NCBI RefSeq assembly: GCF_003316765.1
Contig: NZ_NIJF01000070.1
Span: forward strand, 62,001-126,000
Reading direction: 5' to 3'
Source of the DNA: Bacillus sp. P14.5
GTDB taxonomy: Bacteria; Bacillota; Bacilli; Bacillales; Bacillaceae_B
Length of the DNA stretch: 64,000 bases
Below, one piece after another: positions 9,789 to 18,300 of the stretch. A program made the position numbers and the translations under genes. Every line of letters starts with the position of its first letter. Within the stretch, counting starts at the first letter, position 1. The notes beneath the pieces are model-generated. The model had not been told where the DNA came from. It saw nothing but the letters and a program-made list of their open reading frames with translations, and ran no database searches.

Positions 9789-10751
9789 TCAAACATTCTT
9801 TATCGCCTCTGCTATCAGCCCGCCATGAAACCGTCCGTTTTCAATGAAAATTTCATTCGCATTGTTTCCCGCAGCAATGACACCGGCAATGAAAATCCCT
9901 CTTACGTTCGTTTCCATGGTCTCAGGATCAAATTCCGGCCTGCCCGTTCCTGGATCGATGTTAACGCCCATTTTTGAAAGAAACGAATGGTCAGGATGAT
10001 ATCCGATCATCGCGAAAACAAAATCATTTTTTATTTCCTTTTCTTCACCTGGAACCGTATAAACCACTTTATCAGAGGTGACCGATAAAACTTTGGCTTC
10101 AAACTCCATCATGACTTTACCGCTTTTAACCAAAGCTTCGAATTCCGGCAGAATCCAAGGCTTAATACTGCTGGAATAATCACTTCCCCTATAAAGGACT
10201 GTTACGCGCGCACCTGCTTTTTCCAATTCAATGGCAGCATCAACTGCTGAATTTTTTCCTCCAATGACTGTCACATCAGTATCGAAATAAGGATGGGCTT
10301 CTTTGAAATAATGGTGAACCTTTTCAAGGTCTCCTCCCGGTACATTCAAAGTATTAGGATGATCATAATACCCAGTCGCAATGATGACCTTCCCTGTTTC
10401 ATACTCTTCTTTAGACGTCTTAACAGAAAACCGGTCTGCATCCAGTTTGGCAACACTCTTCACTTCTTCAAACCTGTTTATCCTTAAATCATGCATCTTT
10501 GCTACTTCGCGATAATAGACCAATGCCTGATTACGTTTTGGTTTATGCTGTTCAATTATAAAAGGTATATTTCCGATTGACAATTTCTCACTTGAACTGA
10601 AAAATGTCTGATGGGTAGGATAATTGTAAATGGCATTGACGACATTGCCTTTTTCAATAATTAACGGTTCGATTCCAATCTTTTTCAGTTCAATGGCCGC
10701 CGATAATCCGCAAGGTCCTCCTCCGACTATAATGCACTCTTCTTGTCTCAT
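9789..10751 (-). CDS. ypdA: Bacilliredoxin reductase (YpdA, Bdr)
   Basis: A protein of about 320 residues and a two-dinucleotide-binding flavoprotein. The FAD-binding GGGPCGLSAA is near residue 10 and the NADPH-binding VIGGKNSAVDAA near 170. It ends with GVIAAGNNANEIFIENGRFHGG, typical of YpdA. It lacks the CxxC of thioredoxin reductase. The enzyme reduces bacillithiol disulfide or bacilliredoxins using NADPH. GAGGAG precedes the ATG at 10751 by 8-9 bases; the frame runs further up to 10781. Confidence 0.93.
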   Translation of the reverse strand: MRQEECIIVGGGPCGLSAAIELKKIGIEPLIIEKGNVVNAIYNYPTHQTFFSSSEKLSIGNIPFIIEQHKPKRNQALVYYREVAKMHDLRINRFEEVKSVAKLDADRFSVKTSKEEYETGKVIIATGYYDHPNTLNVPGGDLEKVHHYFKEAHPYFDTDVTVIGGKNSAVDAAIELEKAGARVTVLYRGSDYSSSIKPWILPEFEALVKSGKVMMEFEAKVLSVTSDKVVYTVPGEEKEIKNDFVFAMIGYHPDHSFLSKMGVNIDPGTGRPEFDPETMETNVRGIFIAGVIAAGNNANEIFIENGRFHGGLIAEAIKNV

Positions 10752-10820
10752 TGCCTTCACTCCTCTTGGGATGCTTTTCATTTATCTATATCATGTCTTA
10801 TTTACACGATTAAAACCACA

Positions 10821-11000
10821 GCGTAAGCGCCCTGGGCAGCCCCGACAGGCAAATGTTCCTCAGAGAAAAAAAGGCGGTCTTCCCTTTTATTCTCTGAGGG
10901 TTATTTGACCCCGAGGGGCTAAGTCCGTTCCAGGGGGTACGGACCTTCGGGCGCTGAAGCTGGACGAGAATAACTTAGTTCAATCCATAAAGGTTGATTG
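10821..11000. repeat. Dispersed repeat R2, copy 1
   Basis: A GC-rich block begins GCGTAAGCGCCC and carries GGGCGCTGAAGCTGGAC about 130 bases later, so its ends can pair. Within it, CAAATGTTCCTCAG and a CTGAGGGTTATTTG-like segment also pair. A second, shorter copy in the same orientation is at 29570-29721. I recall this type of repeat from other Bacillus genomes. It lies between ypdA and gudB and has no open frame. Confidence 0.75.
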
Positions 11001-11250
11001 TATCATTTCTTTTTTAAAAATTCTCCTACCATAATATGATAGGAGAATTTCGGTAAGTATGCAAAACATTGAGTGTCCCAGAGTATTTTTTATATTCTCA
11101 CACTAAACCCAGGAACATTAGGGCGTGAAAATAGATGAGCTTCCTGTCGTAAAGCAATAAAAAAGGAACGGAGAAATGGCATTTTTACACAACTAGCCAG
11201 AAAATAGCGAAATAACAAGTCCTGAAATTAATTTAGTAACTATCGGAAAA

Positions 11251-11450
11251 AATAAGGGGAATTTTTACCGTTAATTGCAGGTTTGGGAGGGTTTTGATGG
11301 TGAATAAGGGGAATTTTTCCCCTTATTTAAAGAAAAAGCACTTATTTTCTAGTGTTTGAGTCAAATAAGGGGAATTCTTCCCTCTATTTAAAGCTATTTT
11401 CAATGCTTTATATTAATTAAGGGGAAATTTTCCCTCTATTTAATATAGCT
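11251..11450. repeat. Spaced palindromes AATAAGGGGAATT / TTCCCCTTATT
   Basis: Four copies of AATAAGGGGAA, or close variants, start near 11251, 11303, 11364 and 11415, spaced 52, 61 and 51 bases. The last three are followed by the mirrored TTCCCTCTATTTA or TTCCCCTTATTTA arm, forming perfect or near-perfect palindromes. No gene is present in this stretch. Confidence 0.7.
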
Positions 11451-11516
11451 CAAGCCCCTTTTATCCTTCAGGCAAACGTTCTATTGCCTGCCGGGGCTGA
11501 CCAAGGTGCTTCCACT

Positions 11517-11723
11517 TTATATAAGGCTCTTTTCGTAAACTTTGTTGCTATTTGTTACTAATTCCGAAAAAGTAACCCTATTAAGAGGGGTAAATCTGGG
11601 AACACCGAAAAGAAAAGAGCTACTATCCCCCGATAAAAGATAAAACTCTTAGTATCCGGGGAAAAATCCGGTTCTTGGGATTTTTCCGAAAGCAACAATA
11701 TATGCGAAAACAGCCTTATATAA
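11517..11723 (+). mobile_element. MITE-like element, copy A
   Basis: The element runs 11525-11715 (191 bp) between exact 8-bp duplications TTATATAA at 11517-11524 and 11716-11723. Its ends are imperfect inverted repeats: GGCTCTTTTCG...TTTGTTGCT on the left, and the complement of GGCTGTTTTCG...TTGTTGCT on the right. Internally it holds GGAAAAATC/GATTTTTCC and AAAAGAGCT segments shared by all copies. No ORF is present, so it must be moved by a transposase encoded elsewhere. The GGCTCTTT ends and 8-bp duplication suggest an ISL3-type parent (inference). Confidence 0.85.
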
Positions 11724-11840
11724 AGACAAAGCTAAGGAGGCTCACCGCCCGCCCTCGCAGCCGCGAAATTGGAGAGAAAATCCATTACTCTTATACAGCA
11801 ATCATAAAACAATCACTGCGAAAAGAACTTCTTATTAAAT

Positions 11841-11983
11841 GGGTCTTTTCATAACTTTGTTGCTCTTTAGAATTCTGTAAGATAACCTCATAATTCAGCG
11901 AAGACATCAATGTAAGCAGAGCTAGAAAGCAGCTGCTCCCTCCGATTAGGGAGAAAAGCTTTGGTATCCGGGGGAACCCCCGG
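11841..11983 (+). mobile_element. MITE-like element, truncated copy B
   Basis: The left end GGTCTTTTCATAACTTTGTTGCTC matches the family with a few changes. The middle GGTATCCGGGGGAA also matches, but the right terminal repeat is missing and no 8-bp duplication is seen. Confidence 0.55.
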
Positions 11984-12008
11984 TATAGCCATGGATTTTC
12001 AGGACCAC

Positions 12009-12037
12009 GAAAAAAGGATGCCCATTAAAGACATCCT
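12009..12037 (-). terminator. Terminator of gudB
   Basis: Stem GGATGTC/GGCATCC followed by TTTTTTCG on the minus strand. Confidence 0.8.
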
Positions 12038-12049
12038 CCCTCATTCTAA

Positions 12050-13327
12050 TTAAATCCAGCCCCTGAATCTGCTGGCTTCTGCCATTTTTCGAACGCCGAC
12101 CATGTAAGCTGCCAGCCTCATGTCCACTCGGCGGGTTTGGGCAGCTTCATATACATTGTTGAAGGAAGCTACAAGAATCCTTTCAAGCTTCTCCTCGACT
12201 TCTTCTTCCGTCCAATAGTAACCTTGATTGTTTTGTACCCACTCAAAATAGGAAACCGTCACTCCGCCGGAAGATGCCAGTACATCGGGTACCAGCAGGA
12301 TATCACGTTCAGTGAGGATCTTGGTAGCTTCGAGTGTAGTAGGACCGTTTGCCGCTTCCACAACAATGCTCGCACGAATATTTGCAGCGTTTTCTTCTGT
12401 GATCTGGTTCTCGATTGCTGCAGGGACCAGGATATCACAATCAAGTTCCAGCAATTCTTTATTGGTTATAGTATTATTGAAAAGTTTCGTAACCGTTCCA
12501 AAGCTGTCCCGTCTATCCAGTAAATAATCAATGTCCAACCCATTTGGATCATGGAGGCCGCCATAAGCATCTGAGATACCGATGACTTTTGCTCCTGCAT
12601 CATGCATGAACTTCGCCAGAAAACTGCCAGCATTCCCGAATCCTTGAACGACGACTCTCGCCCCTTCAATATCGATGCCTTTTTTCTTGGCTGCTTCTCT
12701 GATACATATGGTAACACCTTTAGCAGTTGCCGTTTCGCGTCCGTGAGAACCGCCAAGGACAAGCGGCTTTCCTGTAATGAAACCAGGCGAGTTGAATTCA
12801 TCGATACGGCTGTACTCGTCCATCATCCAAGCCATGATTTGTGAGTTGGTGAAAACGTCAGGAGCTGGAATGTCTTTAGTAGGACCTACGATCTGGCTGA
12901 TTGCACGGACATATCCCCTGCTCAGCCTTTCCAATTCCCTGAATGACATGTCTCGAGGGTCGCAAATAATACCGCCTTTCCCTCCGCCATATGGAAGGTC
13001 GACAATTCCACACTTTAAGCTCATCCAGATGGAAAGTGCTTTTACTTCTTTTTCAGTCACATTAGGATGGAAGCGGATTCCGCCTTTGGTTGGGCCGACC
13101 GCATCATTATGTTGAGCACGATAACCAGTAAATACTTTTATTTTTCCATCGTCCATTCGGACTGGTATTTTAACTGTAAGCATTCTCACAGGCTCTTTAA
13201 GAAGCTCGAATACTTCATCTGAATATCCCAATTTTTCCAGAGCCAGCTTAATTACGGTTTGAGTCGATTTAAGTACATCGTTTTTATCTTCAGGATTGCT
13301 GCTTGCTGCATCTTTCTCGGCTACCAT
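12050..13327 (-). CDS. gudB: NAD-dependent glutamate dehydrogenase
   Basis: The 425-residue protein interconverts glutamate and 2-oxoglutarate plus ammonia, mainly for glutamate catabolism. The active-site PYGGGKGGI is near residue 110, and the nucleotide-binding VVQGFGNAGS lies in the Rossmann half. In B. subtilis 168 a 9-bp duplication inactivates gudB; here NVTEKEVKALSIWM has a single VKA, so the enzyme should be active. GGAGG lies 7 bases before the ATG at 13327, giving MVAEKDAASS; the frame continues to 13351. gudB and rocG paralogues are hard to separate by sequence; the neighbours ypdA and mecB favour gudB. Confidence 0.93.
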   Translation of the reverse strand: MVAEKDAASSNPEDKNDVLKSTQTVIKLALEKLGYSDEVFELLKEPVRMLTVKIPVRMDDGKIKVFTGYRAQHNDAVGPTKGGIRFHPNVTEKEVKALSIWMSLKCGIVDLPYGGGKGGIICDPRDMSFRELERLSRGYVRAISQIVGPTKDIPAPDVFTNSQIMAWMMDEYSRIDEFNSPGFITGKPLVLGGSHGRETATAKGVTICIREAAKKKGIDIEGARVVVQGFGNAGSFLAKFMHDAGAKVIGISDAYGGLHDPNGLDIDYLLDRRDSFGTVTKLFNNTITNKELLELDCDILVPAAIENQITEENAANIRASIVVEAANGPTTLEATKILTERDILLVPDVLASSGGVTVSYFEWVQNNQGYYWTEEEVEEKLERILVASFNNVYEAAQTRRVDMRLAAYMVGVRKMAEASRFRGWI

Positions 13328-13660
13328 TAGTAAACCTCCCAGTTTGTTCACTGTATTTCGGAAACGTGTCCGCCTTTACAAGCAATAGTATACACGTTAG
13401 ATATGGTGTTGCAAAGATACTAAAATAAAAAAAGTTGGATTTGATGAAAACGCTGTCATTCTTTATATATTCCTTTTCTGTCTGTTCCTTCTTCCATTAG
13501 TTTTTTACCCGAATGAGCATTACATATTCATAAAAATATGCCTTTCTGCAGTAATTGGCTTATCTTCTCCCCTAATCAGCTATACATGCCTCAGTCGCAG
13601 CCACTCAGTTGGTGGTATTTTACATCCTTAATCTTCTACCTTAAGTAAAGGCATACATGG

Positions 13661-13687
13661 AAAAAGGAGGCTCTGCTGCCTGCCTCC
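13661..13687 (-). terminator. Terminator of mecB
   Basis: Stem GGAGGC/GCCTCC followed by TTTTT on the minus strand, just past the mecB stop. The rest of 13328-13660 is AT-rich and holds no gene or repeat I recognise. Confidence 0.75.
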
Positions 13688-13694
13688 TGAATGT

Positions 13695-14252
13695 CTAGCT
13701 GTGAAAATATCGGGCTAAAGTTTCCTTGCATGTTTTGTCTATGATGTTAGTTCCATATTCCTTCAATGTATGAATTGTTTCACTTGCCTTTTCTCCATAT
13801 TCACCAGCCAGGGAAGACAACCTTTCGCTTCCTCCCTTAACCTCTAAGAAATATTTATCATCCTTGGAATATAGAGATATTTCCTCATAATCTCCGGTTA
13901 AAAGCCGGTAAGTAAAGGCCAAAACATCGTCAAACAGCTGAAATTCTAATAACAGAAGACCATCATCCACTATTTCTATTGCCTTAAAAGGATCATCTTC
14001 AAAGAACCCTTCTTCACTCAGCGTCAATATAAGGACCATCTCTCTTGAGTTGACTGAATTAATTTCAACTGTGACAGTGCTTTCTAGATCGATTCCATAT
14101 TCATTGTACATTTCATCCATCAAATCTTCGAAAAATTCATGCCAGACCAATGAGTCTTTCCATTGGTCATCCTCAAGTATTCCCTTTGTTTCCAGTTCTG
14201 CGATACTTATCGAAAACTTTACTGTATTACTGGATAACCTCTCAAGCTTCAT
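13695..14252 (-). CDS. mecB: Adaptor protein MecB (YpbH, MecA paralogue)
   Basis: The 185-residue protein begins MKLERLSSNTVKFSIS, close to the MecA/YpbH N-terminal substrate-binding domain. An acidic linker (about 78-95) is followed by a C-terminal domain that binds the ClpC AAA+ unfoldase. MecA delivers ComK and other targets to ClpCP; YpbH is its less studied paralogue. It lies upstream of gudB as in B. subtilis, with its own terminator. It could be called MecA-like, but the gudB neighbourhood supports mecB. Confidence 0.88.
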   Translation of the reverse strand: MKLERLSSNTVKFSISIAELETKGILEDDQWKDSLVWHEFFEDLMDEMYNEYGIDLESTVTVEINSVNSREMVLILTLSEEGFFEDDPFKAIEIVDDGLLLLEFQLFDDVLAFTYRLLTGDYEEISLYSKDDKYFLEVKGGSERLSSLAGEYGEKASETIHTLKEYGTNIIDKTCKETLARYFHS

Positions 14253-14551
14253 CTTCCCGCCCCCTGAGTATGAATGGTTACCAACATACTATGTTAGAGG
14301 AAAAAGAAGGTTCGGCAAATCGTCTGGTGGTGTCTTTCCTGCTATTCACTTTTATATAAAATGGACTTTGACCTGATTTGGAGCTGGCAAAATTCAAAAT
14401 CTTCCGCAGGAGTTGTATCAAATCAAAACCACCAGTGAGAACTGGTGGTTTGCTCTGCGGCTTGAATCCTTTCTTACCGGTCCCTGCGATTTCATCAGCG
14501 ATTTATCCCCATGAAAAAAACTGTAGGAAATAAGGGAAGAAATTCCGCTTA

Positions 14552-14759
14552 TTTTAAAAGGCTGATTTCGGATTGATTGTTGCTTTCGGAAAAATCCCAA
14601 GAACCGGATTTTTCCCCGGATATGAAGGATTTCCTCTATAAACGGAGGGTGTAGCTCTTTTCTTTCTTGCTTACCAGGATTTTTCGGGGGGAATTACGGC
14701 ATTATTTTCCGAATTACATGTTAAATAGCGACAAAGTTTACGAAAAGAGCCTTTTAAAA
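14552..14759 (-). mobile_element. MITE-like element, copy C
   Basis: The element spans 14560-14751 (192 bp), opposite in orientation to copy A, with exact 8-bp duplications TTTTAAAA on both sides. Ends are GGCT...AGCC. It retains CGGAAAAATCC and the TTTACGAAAAGAGCC terminal sequence. It sits inside repeat R4, whose other copy lacks it. Confidence 0.88.
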
Positions 14760-14780
14760 AGAGTATTAGAAACAGCTAAA

Positions 14781-14916
14781 TTAAGCGGAGAAATTCCGCT
14801 TATTTGCTAAAAAGATATGAAAAGGGTCCATTTAGCAGTGCTTAAGCGGAAAAATTCCGCTTATCTACCCCATATCGAATGCAGTTTTACAGCTTAGCCG
14901 GAAAAATTCCGCTTAT
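14781..14916. repeat. Spaced palindromes TTAAGCGGAAAAATTCCGCTT
   Basis: Three palindromic units start at 14781, 14842 and 14894, spaced 61 and 52 bases. Each reads TTAAGCGG..AATTCCGCTTAT or the CCGG variant. A related half-palindrome is at 14538-14555. Confidence 0.7.
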
Positions 14917-15058
14917 TTAAGATTATTCATTTCCTTCTCAGGTAAACCGACTGCTTGAATGGTAAGAAGTGTTAGGGCAACCTGCTTATCCCCTCATGAA
15001 GGCCGATTTCAATACCTCGCTGGAAGACCCGGCATTGCAAGAGGTTTTCAAGACCATC

Positions 15059-15092
15059 AAAAAAACGGCTCAAACGAAAAAACGTTTGAGCC
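15059..15092 (-). terminator. Terminator of the MerR/B12 regulator gene
   Basis: Strong stem GGCTCAAACG/CGTTTGAGCC followed by GTTTTTTT on the minus strand. Confidence 0.9.
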
Positions 15093-15104
15093 GGCCGTCC
15101 CTTG

Positions 15105-16010
15105 TTATAGATAGGACTTGAGCCAGGTATCCCAATCTTCTTTACTTGATCCTACCAGGTTATCCTTATAGGCTTCCTTCAAGCGTTGAGGCAATGAATT
15201 GACTGCAAGCCCGCCGATCCCCACATGCAAGAAATCCTTTGAGTTCTGCAGCTCATCAATGACGCCAAGAGTTTGATCGATATTTTCCCTCATTGTACAG
15301 GACAGAAACAAAAATCGCGGCTGAACGATGTCGATGACTACTTCTATGTCTTCTTCCTTGATACTCGCACCAAGGTATATCACTTCAAAGCCTTTCCTTC
15401 TGACATACAGCGTGAATACAAGCAAACCCAATTCATGGTGTTCACCTGGCCCGCATACTGCGACGACTTTCGGAAGCAGCCCATTATGCGGGAAGGTCTG
15501 CATGAGAGTAGAAATACGCGCCCTTAAGACAGCAGTGGCAAAATGTTCATGGGCAGTCGTGATTTGATTGTGCTCCCACAAATCTCCAATCCTGACAAGC
15601 AAAGTTCCTAAAACATCAATGACCACTTTATCGATCGTATACATTGAAAACGCCCTGTTCATTAACTGATGGGCCTTGGTTTCATCGAATTTAAGCAGCG
15701 ACTGCAGCAATTCTTCCGTTAAGCCATCCAGGCGATTTCCGGTGGGATTTTCGCTTTCCAATTCCTCGACAAGTCCCTGCTTGTCCAGAAGCGAAACCGC
15801 CTGGCTGATGGTAAAGCCCTGTTCCACTTTGGAAACGAGCCACTTCAATATCTTCAAGTGTTCCTCTGAATATAGCCGGTGTCCGGATTCATTCCGGACA
15901 GGGGCTATCATTTTATATCTTCTCTCCCAAGCCCTTAATGTGCCAGGCTGGATTCCGAGCATTTTGGAAATAGCTTTAATATTATATTTTCCTTCGGATT
16001 GGTTTGTCAT
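15105..16010 (-). CDS. MerR-family regulator with cobalamin-binding domain (CarH/LitR-like)
   Basis: The 301-residue protein has a MerR helix-turn-helix (about 8-76), a B12-binding four-helix domain (about 95-172) and a Rossmann B12-binding domain (about 180-300). It carries both signatures of B12-dependent light sensors of the CarH/LitR type: W145 with nine residues then E155-H156, and EHHELG at 190-195 (E/DxHxxG) placing H192 as lower cobalt ligand. Such proteins repress genes in the dark as tetramers and release DNA in light. The light role here is inference. GGAGG lies 7 bases before the ATG. It has its own promoter and terminator. B. subtilis lacks it at this locus. Confidence 0.9.
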   Translation of the reverse strand: MTNQSEGKYNIKAISKMLGIQPGTLRAWERRYKMIAPVRNESGHRLYSEEHLKILKWLVSKVEQGFTISQAVSLLDKQGLVEELESENPTGNRLDGLTEELLQSLLKFDETKAHQLMNRAFSMYTIDKVVIDVLGTLLVRIGDLWEHNQITTAHEHFATAVLRARISTLMQTFPHNGLLPKVVAVCGPGEHHELGLLVFTLYVRRKGFEVIYLGASIKEEDIEVVIDIVQPRFLFLSCTMRENIDQTLGVIDELQNSKDFLHVGIGGLAVNSLPQRLKEAYKDNLVGSSKEDWDTWLKSYL

Positions 16011-16041
16011 TTAAAATCCTCCAAATGTCCCATGTATTAAA

Positions 16042-16070
16042 ATTATAATGGAGTGATTTACAGCTGTAAA
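16042..16070 (-). promoter_or_regulatory. Sigma-A promoter with palindromic operator, MerR/B12 gene
   Basis: On the minus strand TTTACA (16070-16065), a 17-base spacer and TATAAT (16047-16042) form a near-consensus promoter. The -35 box is one half of the perfect 14-bp palindrome TTTACAGCTGTAAA at 16057-16070, a likely operator. Autorepression is inferred. Confidence 0.75.
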
Positions 16071-16095
16071 ATTAAAGTACTCCTCAAACTCTCTA

Positions 16096-16863
16096 TCATT
16101 TTCCTTTTATTGTAATTAAATGGGTTTCCGGCGGTGCCCCAAGACGGAGCGGCAAGGCTGTAGTACCATAACCATTGCTGACAAGAACGGTCGTTCCAGC
16201 TACATTGCTCCAACCACCTTTTTGATACATTCCAAAGCCAAAGACCCGGATTTGTCCTCCATGAGTATGTCCGCTCAGCATTAAGCTAATATGATGTTCC
16301 TTACTTAATTTCTTTATTGTGTCTGGATTGTGGGCCAAAAGGATTCTGAATGATTTTGGAGGTACACTCATAAACGCTTTTTCCACATTATCCCTTCCTA
16401 AACTGAGGTCTTCCGTACCGACCAGCGCGATAGGATGACTATGGCCAGCCTCAATCAATACAGATGAATTTTCCAGCAAGATGACATCCATCTCTCTCAA
16501 AAAATTGCCAAAGCTCTCTAAGCCTGCTTCGTAATCATTGTTCCCCCATATGAAGTATACAGGTCCAAGTCTTTTTAGTTTATGAATATTTTTGCTGACT
16601 TGAGGAAAGGAAACTCCTTTTTCTGTCAGGTCTCCCCCGATAACAACTATATCCGCTTTACCCTCAGCCTTCTCGATGATACTGTCGTGAATAATACGTC
16701 TGTGAACATCCGATATAAAGAAGATACAGAGCTGCCGGGCATTCTCTGGATAATCTTCAAAGTATAGTTCTTTTATATTTACTTTATTTATAAACGCTTC
16801 TCTCAACATATATAATAGCAGCAAGAAGCCGCATCCCAAGACAAATCCTAACACCTTTACCAT
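16096..16863 (-). CDS. ypbG: Calcineurin-like metallophosphoesterase YpbG
   Basis: A protein of about 255 residues with an N-terminal membrane segment (about 3-20) and a metallophosphoesterase fold: ISDVHRR, VIGGDLTEKG, WGNNDYE, LAHNPD and SGHTHGGQ supply the dimetal ligands. The substrate is unknown. AGGAGG precedes the ATG at 16863 by 5 bases; the frame continues upstream, overlapping the next gene. The start overlaps that gene's stop by 7 bases (ATGGTAA), so translation is probably coupled. Confidence 0.88.
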   Translation of the reverse strand: MVKVLGFVLGCGFLLLLYMLREAFINKVNIKELYFEDYPENARQLCIFFISDVHRRIIHDSIIEKAEGKADIVVIGGDLTEKGVSFPQVSKNIHKLKRLGPVYFIWGNNDYEAGLESFGNFLREMDVILLENSSVLIEAGHSHPIALVGTEDLSLGRDNVEKAFMSVPPKSFRILLAHNPDTIKKLSKEHHISLMLSGHTHGGQIRVFGFGMYQKGGWSNVAGTTVLVSNGYGTTALPLRLGAPPETHLITIKGK

Positions 16864-17240
16864 GGAGCCCTCCTGCTCTCTGAAAAATCTATAGAAAGCA
16901 TACCATAAATCAAGGCAGAACATAAGAATATGATTGTTTGCCATATTCCGATTGTGCTCAGAAAGTAGATTCCGGCAATATGAATCGGAATGGCCAGAAT
17001 CTCCTGGGAATACTCTCCATGAAAAAAAGCTGCGAGCAACAGGGCCTCTTTTTTGATCAGGTCTGCGCTAATAATTAGACCTGACATAAAGGCAAGTGAA
17101 GACGCAAAGAACTGAATAGGGTTTAATACCAACTTGACGATTATATCCGATATGCTCAATAACTCTATAACAGGACACCACTTAATGAATAGATACCCTG
17201 TTATGAAGGACATACAAATTTTAAGTATATTAAACAGCAA
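16857..17240 (-). CDS. Hypothetical small membrane protein
   Basis: A protein of about 127 residues, strongly hydrophobic, with three or four predicted membrane segments and an FSESRR tail; I do not recognise the family. A TTG at 17240 lies 6 bases after GGGAGGG and is the likeliest start. The only upstream ATG (17255) sits between the arms of a hairpin and has no ribosome site. Both the ribosome site and the start codon lie within the terminator of the upstream CBS gene. The stop overlaps the ypbG start by 7 bases, which supports a real gene. Confidence 0.6.
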   Translation of the reverse strand: MLFNILKICMSFITGYLFIKWCPVIELLSISDIIVKLVLNPIQFFASSLAFMSGLIISADLIKKEALLLAAFFHGEYSQEILAIPIHIAGIYFLSTIGIWQTIIFLCSALIYGMLSIDFSESRRAPW

Positions 17241-17277
17241 AAAAATCCCTCCCATAAAATATATGAGAGGGATTTTT
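17239..17277 (-). terminator. Terminator of the CBS gene, containing the next gene's ribosome site
   Basis: The 11-bp stem AAAAATCCCTC/GAGGGATTTTT is followed by further T, giving seven T at 17245-17239. The descending arm contains GGGAGGG, the ribosome site for the next gene. Confidence 0.85.
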
Positions 17278-17288
17278 AATTAATGAAC

Positions 17289-17921
17289 TCAGTCTTCGTG
17301 AATATCTAAAATGCGGAAGCCTGATTTCTCCAGCTTTTTCAAAAACTTATCGATATTGTCTTTCTTTTCGATCTTCAATACTATTCTTCTTAGCAGTTTG
17401 TCCGTCGCATCAAAGGTAACTAATGAAATAACGGATTCATGATGCTGCTGGATAATTTCGCCTAAACGGGCAATCCGGCCTTCTGTTTCTACAGAGGTAA
17501 AGGCTATCCTGATTCCTTCGCGGTGCATACCGAAAGCGCTCTGGAACTGTTCAAGGATATCAAAACGGGTGACAAGCCCGAGGAATTTTCTCTCCTCATC
17601 CACCACCGACAAAATCGGGAAATCCTGTAATTCAAGCAGCGTCTTCTCGAATATTTCATCACCGACCAAATACTTATCCTTGTGAGTGACAATATCTTTT
17701 ACAAGGGTTTCTTTTACAAAATCCGCTTTAAGCTTTTCCGAAGAGAAAAAGCTTTGATAAATATGATATCGTGTAACAACTCCTGCATATTTTTCTCCTG
17801 CCAGGACTGGAACACCGTCAATTTGATGATGTTCCAGCACGTCCAATGCTTTTTCCACAGAATCGTTTTCCTGAACCACATAGCATTTGTGTTTTGGAAT
17901 CATCGCACTTTTCACAAACAT
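17289..17921 (-). CDS. CBS-domain protein, AcuB-like
   Basis: A protein of about 210 residues with two CBS motifs (about 5-60 and 75-132) and a C-terminal ACT-like domain (about 140-205), the AcuB arrangement. CBS pairs bind adenosyl nucleotides and regulate partner proteins. GGGGTG lies about 6 bases before the ATG at 17921, which gives MFVKSAMIP; the frame runs up to 18005 without a better site. It is divergent from cotJABC. The exact role is unknown. Confidence 0.8.
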   Translation of the reverse strand: MFVKSAMIPKHKCYVVQENDSVEKALDVLEHHQIDGVPVLAGEKYAGVVTRYHIYQSFFSSEKLKADFVKETLVKDIVTHKDKYLVGDEIFEKTLLELQDFPILSVVDEERKFLGLVTRFDILEQFQSAFGMHREGIRIAFTSVETEGRIARLGEIIQQHHESVISLVTFDATDKLLRRIVLKIEKKDNIDKFLKKLEKSGFRILDIHED

Positions 17922-18014
17922 CCTTATCACCCCATTAAAATTAACTATATTATTATAATTCATCATACACAAGGTAAATACCTGCTTTTTAATAAAGCAA
18001 AACAAAAACTTTTG

Positions 18015-18042
18015 GAATGAATTACTCTGTTATTCATACAAT
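18015..18042 (+). promoter_or_regulatory. Candidate sigma-E promoter of cotJABC
   Basis: CATACAAT at 18035-18042 matches the sigma-E -10 consensus. GAATGAA, 13 bases upstream, is a partial -35 match. The cotJ operon is sigma-E-dependent in B. subtilis. Confidence 0.5.
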
Positions 18043-18076
18043 CTAATAGGAATTACTAAATTCTGGAGGGATTGCT

Positions 18077-18295
18077 TTGCACAGTTTGTATAAAAGTTAT
18101 AAACCTTACATTTCCCCTTTTGATCCCTGTCCGCCTATTAAAGTGAAAACCTATTCTACTCCGCCCAACCTTTATCTCGGCTATCAGCCTCCAGACCTGC
18201 CGCAGTTCACACCAAAAGAAGCATTGAAGGCCGGGACGCTATGGAAGGTATTCTATGACCCTTATTACAGTCCATATGAAAAATATAAGGAGTGA
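18077..18295 (+). CDS. cotJA: Spore coat-associated protein CotJA
   Basis: The 72-residue protein is rich in Pro and Tyr, with SPFDPCPPI and LYLGYQPPDLPQF, typical of CotJA. It belongs to the mother-cell-expressed inner coat or cortex-associated CotJ set. It starts with TTG, 6 bases after GGAGGG. It is followed by cotJB and cotJC. Confidence 0.92.
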   Translation: MHSLYKSYKPYISPFDPCPPIKVKTYSTPPNLYLGYQPPDLPQFTPKEALKAGTLWKVFYDPYYSPYEKYKE

Positions 18296-18300
18296 GTACA

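Larger units (their letters stand above)
14420..15000. repeat. Large dispersed repeat R4, copy 1 (interrupted by a MITE)
   Basis: This stretch is related to 56150-56400. Shared landmarks in the same order are CTGGTGGTTTGCTCTGCGGCT, a GAAATTCCGCTTAT palindrome, a GGAAAAATTCCGCTTATTT-type palindrome, and a tail GAATGGTAAGAAGTGTTAGGG. Here a 192-bp MITE splits the block. There is no coding potential. The hairpin AAACCACCAG/CTGGTGGTTT at 14427-14452 is at its start. Confidence 0.65.

Noticed and set aside
12050-13327. Cryptic gudB with internal duplication
   Set aside because: The VKA codons at the known duplication site are present once, so no inactivating repeat is seen.
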